Assembly (NCBI GenBank): GCA_905250075.1 | Contig: CAJNOP010000122.1 | Span: 126,830 to 190,829, forward strand | Length of the DNA stretch: 64,000 nucleotides | Direction of reading: 5' to 3' | From: Rotaria sp. Silwood1 | Lineage: Eukaryota > Rotifera > Eurotatoria > Philodinida > Philodinidae | In this document: positions 1 to 11,309 of the stretch, in pieces | Layout: every line of letters begins with the position of its first letter | Numbering within the stretch: position 1 is the first letter of the stretch | Translations under genes and position numbers: made by a program | Notes under the pieces: model-generated | Told to the model about the DNA's origin: nothing | What the model saw: only the letters and a program-made list of their open reading frames with translations | Database searches by the model: none

Positions 1-2185
1 GGCATATTCACAATGACACTGCTGCCAACAACAAATCTGATTGATTTTTTTTTGTTTTTTGGTTTCAGTTGAAAATGAAGTTCGAATACGAAAATAGATC
101 GCACACAACTACTCTGTTTTTCAAAGTGAAATTTTCAAGAATCAGAAATCAAATTTCTATCCATGTGAAACTCTCAACTAGTATCCCAGCATAAAACACA
201 CATCAACTTTATCCATGATAAATGTGCTCTACAATAATTTAGCAGAAAACATATGATCTATACTAAAGCATGCAAGTAAGGCACCAGATATAAAATTATA
301 GTTAAAGTCTTTCTTCTTTTTATACATGGTTAGATAGAGCATAACGAATAGATCAAGAATATGAGATTTTTAATTTTTTTGAACGAGATTTAGGGAATGT
401 ATTGCCAGTTTTTTTCGAATGACCTTTTTTTCTTGAAAAATAGGTCAAGTATCAATAGATGACACATTTTCAGTTTTTTTTCTTCATTTCATTCAAATTT
501 CAAAGCTTTTTTAGATACAGAGTGAAAAAAAATGCCTGAGAATAACTGCAATTGTCACTAGACCTATTTCGATTGCTTGCGTTGAAAAGCAGATATTCGA
601 ATAGAAACCATAAAGAACGAAAGATATCATATTTGATTGCAATCGAATGAAAGAAGCTCTTACGCATCTAAATTCATCTCCTCGATTCTCAAATCAAGCA
701 AGCAAGCAATGAAGCGTGAGTCAAATTTCGTTCTTCTTACTGAGAGACAATATATGTTATGCGAGAGTTTTGTATATGCCTATAGATGACATGTGAGTTT
801 CATTGGTTCATGCAGCCATATGAAGAGTTGAGTTGATATTTTAAACATGACTATTTATTGTATTCAATTGAAATAAAACGAAATATACAAACCAAATCAA
901 AATCAATGAATTTGATTGTTTGATGATGAACTGCAAGAGTTTTAGGTGAAAATAATCGAATATTTTAATATATTTGTTAACGAATGCAACATTCAATATT
1001 TTGCTAAGAGGTTTTGAAAAGTTTTGAAATGGGTTCTATAGATTTTTGATGTCGAGAAGAATATTGGCATTTTTGTCATGAATTATTGAGCGAAAAGTTA
1101 GCTTGTGAGACAAGTCTTTAGTAAAAATATAATAATAATAATAATTCAATTATGCATCTTTAAAACTTCATCAATTTTCAAATGATCTTCTGATGAATCT
1201 GCACAATAAACGTCAATAAGCTATTCAATTATATTTCATTGTTCAATTGTAAAAATGGTTTAGTGCTACTCAATTATGGATCGATTGAAAACACTAACTT
1301 CACTTCATAGAAGATAGTTTCACTAAGACTTCTATAAAGTACTATTGATATTCAACTTTTTCGCGAATCAAAACTTTAGATACTAATAATCATATGATAG
1401 TCTTCTTGCAAGGCTTATATTATCGAGGGAGAACAAAAGATTTTTTTTTGTACATTAGTATTCGCGTATTGTACAATACATCAAGTGTTTAAAGTTGATA
1501 AGAAAGCTAGCGTTTTGATATGATTTTTAATTTTGCATTTTTGAATAGTTGATCATTATGTTTTCTCGCATACTTCCAATGATTTATGCTTCAAAAAACA
1601 ACATTATTCGATTAGCTCTATAACGTTAAAAAAATTTAAATGAGAAAGAATTTATCCGGTTGTCTCATTATGTTTTACTCTTAGTAATACAACTAAACTG
1701 TGATTCGATTTGAAAAATGAGCAAAAAAAATATATGAGATTGTTTTTTCTTTTGCATTTGTATTTTTCCGATCTCGTATATCAGATTAATTTCATATTTT
1801 CAAAGACGACAATTGTTTATTCAAGCATGATTATTAGAGGTTCCTTTATTCGACTGCTCGCTGTACTCTCAGTAATGCGAAAACACTAATTCGAATAATC
1901 AAACCATGATAAATGTCATCATAAAATACAGGACAACGAAAAGAGAAAAAAAACGAGAAGAAGAAAAACAGAAAGCATGCTACTAGAAGCGATGCGAAGG
2001 CATCCACATGACATGTCTTTAACAATGATAAAACTGATTTTCATACTGATTACGGATTTTATCAAATTTTTATGTCTCTCAAACTAATTTCACATAGGTC
2101 CCAAAAAATGTATTTAATCCATTTAACTTTTATGCTTACACCTCTCATAAACATTTGACAATGTATCAATCCATTTATTACCTTT

Positions 2186-2266
2186 AGTTCCTTCAGTGTC
2201 TTTAGTCGTTGTAGTCCTGTTAGTGCCTTTAGTCTTTTTAGTCACTTTAATCTTTTTAATCCCCTC
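2186..2266. repeat. Imperfect TTTAGTC-like microsatellite
   Basis: Short imperfect units of roughly 8-11 bases built around TTTAGTC or TTTAATC are repeated just left of the 147-bp hAT-type MITE. They are absent from the matching place in duplication copy B, so they arose after the duplication or were lost from the other copy. Confidence 0.45.
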
Positions 2267-2279
2267 TGTGTATTTATTG

Positions 2280-2426
2280 CAAGGGGAAACAGCTGATTCG
2301 GAGTCCGATAATCACTCCTAATCACCCCTAATCACTCCTAATCACCTCTAATCACTCATAATCACCCCTAATCACCGCAAATCACTCCTAATCAACCCTA
2401 ATCAATAATCAGCTGTTTTCCCCTTG
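2280..2426. mobile_element. 147-bp hAT-type MITE with internal 10-mer array
   Basis: Terminal inverted repeats of about 20 bp (left CAAGGGGAAACAGCTGATT, right its complement with one extra A) enclose about ten copies of a degenerate 10-mer, AATCACTCCT. The element is flanked by a perfect 8-bp direct repeat, ATTTATTG (2272-2279 and 2427-2434), as expected of hAT transposition. It has no coding capacity. Copy B of the segmental duplication lacks it, so it inserted into copy A afterwards, or was lost from B. Confidence 0.75.
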
Positions 2427-2993
2427 ATTTATTGTGTGGATACGGCTTCAATGGAGGCAAAGATGTGAATAGATGGGTGTAGGCATTTGTCTGGATGTCC
2501 CGTTACCTTGAAATTGACCCATACCTATCTTCATACTCGCATCAACATCCTAAAGGCACTGAAGAGACTAAAGTATCAAGATTATATGTAGTTTAGTTGA
2601 TATAAAAGTAAAACGAGATAAAATTAATTTTTCGTGGGCTTCTCTAAGTTCATTCACACTTGCACAATATTGATTTATTTCACAAGCCATGTGCCAAAAA
2701 TATTGATTTTGAAATTTTTTTTTGTGGGTTTATTCCAACTGATATTCTTCATCTGTTTTTTCATCAAAGAAAAATGCTGTTGATATTAATGACGCACAAT
2801 ATCAATATAGGCTTTTAAATTTTCTTCTGTGTCTTGGGTATAGTGACGTTCGAAGTATGAAAAATTTTGAATATAACCATATGGCTTTTGAGACAGCAAC
2901 CATGATTTTGTCCTATAAAAACAAGTCTGTCGCTTCAGTTCGATATTTGTTTTTGAATTATTAGTCATTGTTGAAAATTCCAACATGCGATGA

Positions 2994-3000
2994 TATATAG
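2994..3000 (+). promoter_or_regulatory. TATA-like box of microgene copy A
   Basis: TATATAG lies about 80 bases before the conserved 5' splice donor at 3081. It aligns with a better TATATAAAA in copy B. Conservation between the diverged copies, not the motif alone, supports it. Confidence 0.45.
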
Positions 3001-3918
3001 AAATGCATCAGAATTTGTTAAATATCAGAATAACAGTAACTACAAGATCTACAGTACATCTTCTTTCTTGTCTCTAACAGGTGAGAGAATGCTGTTGTTG
3101 ACTAAAGAGATAGAAAGATTTTTTTATTTTTCACGACGATTATCTACATTAGAGACTACCAAAAGGCAATGTCATCATGAGTCGGATACCCATTCTGAAA
3201 TTGACTAAAGTCTGCAATGACGATGGTTTGCATGCTTGATAAACACGAATCAATCACTTAATAACTAGACATTCACCAAGCTGAAATTGTTTGGACTAGG
3301 GTATGATGCATGTCTACGCCAAATAATGCAGTAACTTGTGTTTGTTTGATACAAAAAGCTCTCAAGTGCCAACTTTGTTTTCAAAACAGAAATTTCTTGT
3401 TCGAACTCTTGATATGAAATATTTTACTTTCCGCGTTGGGTTTGATCAGGATCAACTTTAATAGAGCAAAAATGCTATCAGACAAAAGTCCATTTGTTAC
3501 CACCAGCTGATTGTTCATGATTCAATTTGGAAGGAATGAAAGAATTTCAGTTGAACAATTATATTTGTTAGTGATGCGGATCCACAATGTCTAGATCGAA
3601 TAAACTGAACATCAGGCTTGAAAAAACCAATATGAATATTTATATTTCACTCACTCGTTGTTGTTACTTTGTCTCACTCGAGTGTAAAATCAACAGTTGA
3701 AATACTTTTGTCAAACAGAAATCCGTATTAGAAACAATTCTACGATTGATGAAACTTTAAATCTTAAGATTAGATCATCGAAAAGCTGTATCTTTTTTTT
3801 TAGTGTACACTAAAAGTCAAATCGGATTTGTCAGGTTTTTGTGTTTTTTTTTTAATTTGAACTAATTCATTTAATTTAATAATTCAAGCAAGATCTCATA
3901 CTTGTTTTTTTTCTTCAG

Positions 3919-4198
3919 GAATCTCTTCTCAAAATATACAAAAAAAAAGTGTGAACAATGCCTGTAAGTAATTACTAGACTGTTTAGCAATATTTCTACT
4001 TTTTTTGACTGATTTGATTTTATTCCTTTAATAGAATCCTGATGAAAATGATGGCATTTCTACTGGCGTTGAAGCCAAAGACGATCCTCCTTGTGTTTCT
4101 TCTCCGTCTGAAGTAGGTCATACATATCAACTTTTTAGCTTACTTAGTGCATACGTTTGATTACTTCAAAGGAAACAACAGATGCAAAGAACGTCTAA
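3919..4198 (+). CDS. 36-residue acidic peptide, microgene copy A (coding exons)
   Basis: I do not recognise this gene. The model is a 5' UTR exon ending at 3080 (donor GTGAGA), an exon at 3919-3963 whose ATG is at 3958, then coding exons 4035-4112 and 4172-4198. The two coding introns are 71 and 59 bp with GT-AG ends. The product starts MPNPDENDGISTGVEAKDD, is acidic, has one cysteine, and shows no signal peptide or membrane segment. Copy B has the same exon sizes (26 codons, then 8 codons plus stop), the same phases and the stop at the same position, while the peptides are only about 39% identical (14 of 36). Conserved frame and stop favour a real peptide; rapid divergence leaves a spliced noncoding RNA possible. 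The AG at 3918 follows a pyrimidine tract and could accept a spliced leader, which bdelloids are known to use. Confidence 0.55.
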
Positions 4199-5815
4199 TT
4201 ATTGGAACATCTATCGAACAAATCTCAACAGAACGTCATAACTTCGAAGGCTTTAGGAAATGCATTATGCTTGTTTTGTATTTTGATGATAGTCTAATGG
4301 CTTATTATTTTCTACATAATCCATTACTATACGAAATTATTTTGTAAATAAGAGTCTTTGTTAAAATTATAGAGAAACTGTTCTCTTTAAATATCATTTA
4401 ATTGTCACATAGCATTTTACATAGTCCATAGAATATCTGTTCCATATTTGCATCATATGAACAATTGAGAGCCACGGCGATATGAATATTTCGAAAACCA
4501 GGCCATGAGTACAATAAAAAAACAAGAATCCATCAGGTACTCGTGTTCCTCACGTAATGGTTTGGTCAAGTAAAAAAATGTGTGGATGTACCTGAAGCTA
4601 AGACTGAAGTCATCAATTAAGATCTTCTGTATATTTGTTAACACGTGGCAGCTTCTTGATGATCAACTATTAACATTTTCTATTTCGATATGTTGACAAA
4701 GGAAGACTAGTCACGCAGGTTTCTATCGTGTTGTGCATCGGACAATATCATCATTCAGTTAGAACGTTTAGTTGGACCTTGATCATACTAGAAGTGTTTA
4801 TATTTGTAGAATGAGTTTAATTCTGCTATCAAACTAAAAGTGAAATCTTCTAATCTAAAGATAAAAACAATTCCCATGTGTAATAATACTCATCGAGTTT
4901 CTTCTATGATTATTATTATGTTATAATCATAGTCCTCATATGTGTTCTATTGCATATTATTCTTAATTATCAACCAAGTGTTTCAATTTTATGAATAAAT
5001 CAGTAAAGCTATATCTGGTAAAATCAGGTAGACCTTTGATGATTTTATTCATCATGCATTTGTGTCTTACTTTTACTATTCCAGTTGTCAGCATGAGAAA
5101 TATGGTGATTTGAAATCTTGGATCTATAAATATTGATATATGAAATGTCAGCTCATAGCAAAATAACATCGATATATTTCATAAACGAACATATACAAAG
5201 AAGTATCATGCACAAATTATGTTTTTGTCTCGCGACATATGGCGAAGATTGAAATTCAGAATCACTGGTGGGCAAATTCAATGCATTTTGAGTAAATCGA
5301 GTCGAATCCGTCGAATAAAACTTCTTTTCTGTACTAATTGAATAGAAAACGAAAGGCAAACGCTATTATGCTACGCTGTAAAAGAATGCATAGAATAATC
5401 AATCCTTGCACTATAAAAACATTTTTCATAAACTCTTAAGTGATTTATAAAAGTAAGGATATGTGATGTATATCTAAGAATTATTTATTTAATGTTTGTA
5501 TCAGAAATATTTAATATTCTCTACATACACTGATGGAAAGAGGGATAGTAAGGAGTTTAGGAGATTTCGCAAAACTTAACTATGTCTTATAAAGTGTTAT
5601 ATGAATTGATGAAATCTTACTAAGGTAGTAGAATCCAATTAGCGTCATGTAAAAACATTACAAATTTTCTTAACCAAAATGATTTCGCACTACACTTATT
5701 TTTTTCTTCGTCTCATTTATAATACAAATATATGTTCATCAATCAGAAACTTGACTGATCTGATCTGCTTTCTCTGATAGTCCATTAACACTCACTATAT
5801 AATCGATTTTGGAAA

Positions 5816-8800
5816 TTACATATCTGTGTTCAGACTTGATACTTTCCTGTACGATATTTATTATATTATTAAGTGTGAATTCAAAACGAATGTATGTTTT
5901 TAAGGGACCAAAAACGACTGATCCCGTTCATGTTTACTTCTATGTCATATATTCATATTTTCTACAGTTTTTAATTGCTAACTTAAGAAAAATTGATTAG
6001 TTTGATAATTATTTGAATACAACTCACCCTTGCAATTTGTTTGTTAAATATTTATAAAAACGAGAAAATACTAAAGACTCTTTTCTTTTGTTAGTTGTGA
6101 TGGTAAAGATACTCGTTTTTCAGATGTTTGATTAGATAATTCTACTTAATAATGAACAATTAATTATTAAACGATTTCAACTAATAAGAAAACAAGAACA
6201 ACTATTTATTTCTAACTATTTCACAATGATCAAGCACACGATGCTCTAATCATTATTCTAGTAATAACTATCTAGTGCAGTTTTAACTCACCATATTGAC
6301 AAAGGTCCGTGGCAAACCAATAATAGCAAGTGGTTGATTGCGGATAATAGACGGACAAATGTGGATAACCATTGACAGATGATGAAACAATTGTCGAGTG
6401 CTATAAATTTTTGAGGAGAGCAAAGATATGTAAATACCCATTTCTAGTATAAATAATATTCGACGATGTGTTATTGAGATATTCATCATTATTATGAAAA
6501 ATAAGATCTGTTATTTGATGTTTAACACTAAGAAAATGTTAAGAACTTACCTTGAAAATAACGAAAAGTTATCTTTTCTTCGAAATTGAAGAATTTCAAA
6601 AAAGTTAGGTTTGAATAATCAGTAGCTAGAAAAATGCGTTCCATAGATGTTGTTTTGAAAATACGTTTTTTTTTTAATATAAGGATGCATTCGAGGCAAT
6701 CTATAATTACAAAATCGGTCAAGTTTTGAATCTATAATTGATGACTATTCTTATGACATTGAGAATATTAGTAAATACATCATCTTGTTTTAAAGTATCG
6801 ATTCATTCATTATTGTTCCCAAATAGAGAATATCGACATTATCGAATTTCTTCAACATAATAATCAATAGTTAATTGAGTGCATCAAGAAGATAAAAATT
6901 AAACTAATTCATTTTATATTATGATTTTCACCTTTTAAAAAATATATATATTTATAGACCTTTATTTTTTTTTTATAAATATTTCTATCAATGAAGAATA
7001 CAATTCATGACCGTTGTTGAAAACATGTATGTGAAAGTATAACAAATAATGCTTTCGAAACAAGTTAGTTTACTTTTATAAGATATATTGATGTTAGGAA
7101 CGACACATTTTAGAGTAAGAGAATTACTATCCCCATGTTCCACCTTCTTCGACCTGTAATGGATCCTATCATCTACGATACTTACCTAATAGGAAAAATG
7201 ACAAATGATAAATATTCGAAAAGATGTACTGTTTCTCGATCACTTCATAGTCAAGATGATGTTTTTGAATATCTCTCAACCAAGTCCTTAGTTAAAAACG
7301 ACTACACTGATCAAAATTAAAGTATTCACATGGATAAGCACAAAATAAGTGTATGCAAACAAGAAAAAAAATTCGATTTAGAATATGCACAGCACTATGC
7401 GTTTCTCTATGATGTGAGAGGTGGTGGACATCGTTCACGTATATAAAATGGTTAAACATGATCAACTTCATTCACTATATATTTGAAAAAATAATTATTG
7501 ATAGTTAGCAAAGTGTGACTATTCTAAGCAAAGGATCGCATTTTAAACTCATCCTCGAATGAATAAAACTTATGTTATTATGAACATAAGAGTGTGGATG
7601 AAAAGAAGAATTAATTACACACCCATACCTTATTACATGAAGAAAATTTTTATGGTATGTTATCAAATTCTATTGTTGTTACTCGTCTTGACGGCAATAT
7701 CAAAAAAAAATCTATAAAATCCAAAAAGGTGCACAAAACCAAATGAAAGAGTTTTCAATAGATTTCAGTTATATTAATTTTCTACCATTTGATATAAGAC
7801 CAAAAGATCTTAAATGTCTTCCTACACATGAGTATAGATCAATTATACAAATTGTTTGTTCTATCATTAACCACAATTCATAGTCTAATTAGTTATATGT
7901 ATCGTCATCCAGCAACACTGATATCTTTATTTGAAAAACAGAAAAGTATTCATAATATTCTCAATGTAACAACCGATTGATTTAAGAATTCAAATATGGC
8001 TCCTTATGAAAATTTATACAAGCCTAGATTCAAAAACAAAATCAATATTTAATAATGTTAACAGCATTAAAAATAATGGAATTGAATTCTTAAATTTACA
8101 GAGAAATCTCCATCAACTTGAACAAGATTTGTGAGTTTACAAGCAACCTATTATTACTTAATGAAAAAGTCGAATCTTATCATATCCACATTATGACGAC
8201 AGTTTCTATCAGATCTCGGCCTAGACAGCCAATGACCCTTCGTCGACACCGAGACAAGCATGCTCGTTCAATGGCAGTCGTCTTACAATGATGAGTGAAC
8301 ATCACGGGTCGATAACAATCAATAATACTTTGGTTACTTCTATTAAAAGTTAAATGTATACGACATAGTAATTGAAATTAAGCTGTTTATTTCGAATGGA
8401 ATAGATTGAACAAACAAGAAATGATCATTGCCCTAAGAGTCTTATTAAATTTGTAGTCAAAAAAATTATATTGTTATTGATGAGGTGCATAGATCATCGA
8501 AGTCCCAACCATTAATGCTGTTCGAACATAATACAAAATTTTCGACTTTTGAACGAAAAAAAAACCGTCAATATCAGAAGTGAGTACTCTCCTCTAGAAA
8601 ACAGACATATCTTTCTTTATCAATGAATAACGAAAAGGTAATAAGCATATACATGAAGACATTGCACATTTATATATCGCACCTTTACCTGCACTTGTCA
8701 TTACAGAATCGAAAAAGGAAAGAAGAAAAGAAAAAGGAATGAAAAAATGCATGAAGAGACACGTTTTAGATCATCAGTAAGTAAACGTCGAATAATTTGC

Positions 8801-8847
8801 CGCATTCATTCTGAGTGTTGTTTTTATAATTTATTCTCACTTGCGCA
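5816..8847. other. Intergenic region with coding remnants only
   Basis: Apart from decayed F-box-like pieces near 6283-6740, I see no gene. A few short open stretches (for example 7135-7320 and an arginine-rich 32-codon frame at 8193) have no recognisable family or splice partners. The segment ends at the start of the F-box gene. Confidence 0.4.
6283..6740 (-). pseudogene. Decayed F-box/LRR-like gene fragments
   Basis: Two open blocks on the minus strand (6528-6722 and 6283-6489) resemble the repeat region of bdelloid F-box proteins. The first contains MERIFLATDYSNLTFLKFF, a leucine-rich-like unit I associate with that family, followed by a donor-like GTAAGT near 6551. The second ends at a GTGAGT donor near 6290. 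I find no F-box, start or continuous downstream frame, so this looks like a relic of a second F-box gene near the intact one. The family call is from memory. Confidence 0.35.
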
Positions 8848-10523
8848 ATGTCCACATGTCTATTCGAATTTTTCCCAGTCGAATTATTGCATGGTATTTT
8901 TCATTATCTATCAGCACATGAAATTTTCTACGCATTTACTCAGATAAGTACTTATGTAGATAATGTACTTGTTAGTTATGATCGTTATTCCATCAGTTTA
9001 TCGTCCATGCTTAAATATCAATTTGATCTTATGTGTCATCTTATTCGACCAGAACAAGTTATCTCAATAACCATTGTTGATAACGATGATACACCAGATC
9101 AATCGAAATTATTCTTTTCAAAATTCGATATTCGACAATTCATTAATCTTCGTTCATATGCTATTATTTCATCGGATCAAAGTATTTTTCTACAATTAGA
9201 TCTTTTGTGTCAATTTAACCATTTTCAAGCGTTGACTTTACCAAACATTTCACAAACTTATTGGTGTCTTTTTGGATCACATGTAGAAACAATTATACCT
9301 CGATTGAGAAAATTGATTACAAATCAACATCCAATAACGAAACCATTGAATAATTTGAGATATTTAACAATCACACATTGTTATTGTCATAATTTGGAAT
9401 ACTTATTTCGTCAAATGATGATGTTACGTTCGTTGAATATTACTGTGTCTCTTGATATGTTTACTGATTGGTCCAAAAAAATACCAGTAATGAATCATCT
9501 AAGACGGCTGACACTTGGCATTCAATGTAAGATAATATAGTCTAAGCTTAGGTTTTGAAAAATTCATCTGTTATCTTTTCTTTTTAACCATAAGATGGTC
9601 GATTGACGATGAGTCGAATGAATCAGTTTCTGTCAAAAATGCCTCGCTTGCTGCATTTTGAACTCCGAATTGATGATCCAATGGATGTTATCGGTGATGA
9701 ACAATGGACACGGTGGTCTCAACATTCAAATGCTGATATCGAAGATGCGAACGATATAATCAGCGGTCATCAATGGAAATATTTAGTACCACATCTTCAA
9801 ACATTCGATTTTCGTTTCTGTCTCTTAAATAGATCCGACGAGAAGATTCTTGATTCATTTCGATCAACATTCTGGCTCGAGCAAAAACAATGGTTCGTTG
9901 CCTATGATGATTATCAATCACCACCATGCCTTTTTACTGTACCTCGTTTTGCACCGAAGAATATCATTTATTCGTCGGACTATAATACACCTTGGTGTAC
10001 ATCATCCAATCTAGGTCTTGATCAATTTGTTGATGTTCTTACGTTGCCTAAATTTCGTCCAGTAACGCATGATTTCATCAATATGACATCACTGATACTC
10101 AAAACAGACAACAATCTTACTTTGGACACAATTTTGCCATTTATGAAATTGCCTCACTTACAGTCACTTGCAGTATCTAGTATGGCATTAGTGACTCAAC
10201 TGTCTACAGAAACCATGTTTGAATCCATTCGTTCATTGACAATAGATACAATAGTGGTGAAATCGCATGCTGAACAAATATGTATTGTGTTTCCACGATT
10301 AGAACGTTTACAAATCGGAATCAATGATCAAGACACAATGCTTTTGTTAATTGATGGATTGAAGCATTTATCGATTGTCATGTTTCTATGTTGTCAGTCA
10401 TTACGGATCAAACCTTTGACATATGAATGGTTTATTCAAAACTCTTCACGATTGATGGGAAACAATAATTTTACATGTCATATAAACGACAATAAAATAC
10501 ACTTATGGATGAGCATCGAATAG
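8848..10523 (+). CDS. F-box protein, bdelloid LRR-like family
   Basis: Exons 8848-9526 and 9595-10523 are joined by a 68-bp GT-AG intron in phase 1 with no break, giving 535 residues. The N-terminus (about residues 5-45) is an F-box: acidic/aromatic start, PVELLHGIFHYLS, then a hydrophobic helix. F-boxes bind Skp1 and bring substrates to SCF ubiquitin ligases. The rest is a long, leucine-spaced region without strict repeats (LRKLI, LRYLTITHCY, LRSLNIT, LRRLTLGI, LERLQIG), as in divergent LRR-like substrate arms. The ATG at 8848 places the F-box at the very N-terminus, usual for this expanded bdelloid family; an earlier ATG at 8747 is in another frame. A polyadenylation signal follows at 10585. 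The substrate cannot be told from sequence. Confidence 0.85.
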
Positions 10524-10584
10524 TTAATCGAACAAAGTGTCGACAATATTACATTTTTTTTTGTTTAGTCAAGATTTAACCTCG

Positions 10585-10590
10585 AATAAA
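10585..10590 (+). terminator. Polyadenylation signal of the F-box gene
   Basis: AATAAA lies 62 bases after the stop codon of the F-box gene. Confidence 0.55.
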
Positions 10591-11309
10591 ATTATGATCT
10601 TTTTCATCTCTTTTGAATATTTGTCACAGTTTTTATTGAACCTTGTAAGTTCTCTATTGAATTATATATATATCAATGTTGTGTTGATGTAAAATTGAGA
10701 CGATTACTTTTTTGCTAGAGTTTCAGCTTTACAATGGATCACAATTTCATACTGATGTTCGATCAGAAATAGGGGTGGCACTTTATCTTTACTTTATCAA
10801 GTAAAATAAAGTAAAGTTACTTTACTTTACTCAGTTAAGGAAAGTTAGTCTACTTTACTTTACTCGATAAAGTAAAGTAGGTCTGCTTTACCCGAAAAGT
10901 AAAGCAAAGTAAAGTAAAGTGAAGTATCTTTTACTTTACCGAAAAAGTAAGATGAAGTAAAATAAGGTAAAGTAAAGCATGTAGTTGATTATTATTGATT
11001 TATTAGTTCATTATCACGCATTAATTACATTCCAATACGTCAAAAGTTGCGTCGACTTACGGATCGAGGGCCTCCAAATAAGCTGAACCTAATTTTATTA
11101 CCTTGAGAGTCAGCATTGAACCCTGACTATTTTTCATAATTTTATTTTCTACTTTATCACAACCCAATTTTTCACATCTGGGGTACCCCTCAGGTATCGA
11201 AAAAATTTTTTGTCGCTGTTCTATTACAAGTCTTTATAGTTCAATAGTACTTAGTTCTCTGCTTACAAATATATCATTTGTTTTCAAAAGTACTGAGATA
11301 ATAAGAAAG

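Larger units (their letters stand above)
1..2990. other. Noncoding AT-rich region before microgene copy A
   Basis: I see no convincing gene here. From about 950 onward it is the upstream part of duplication copy A. It contains a short imperfect array of TTTAGTC-like units (about 2186-2266) next to a small hAT-type element (2280-2426). The first 950 bases show only AT-rich sequence. Confidence 0.5.
950..5815 (+). repeat. Segmental duplication, copy A
   Basis: This segment is a diverged direct copy of about 19470-23965. Matching blocks recur in the same order: the GCAACATTCAATATTTTGCT block (about 986 and 19510), the first exon and donor (about 3000-3230 and 20400-20590), the coding exons (3919-4198 and 22260-22537), a block near 5030-5110 and 23010-23085, and a tail near 5640-5810 and 23790-23960. 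Copy A carries extra sequence at about 2070-2700, including a small transposon, that copy B lacks. Both copies lie on the same strand about 14 kb apart. The ends are approximate. Confidence 0.75.

Noticed and set aside
2310-2412. CRISPR-like short repeat array
   Set aside because: The units are contiguous degenerate 10-mers without unique spacers, lying between transposon inverted repeats in a eukaryotic genome.
8193-8291. Arginine-rich 32-codon frame before the F-box gene
   Set aside because: Too short, no conserved context, and no second copy in the window.
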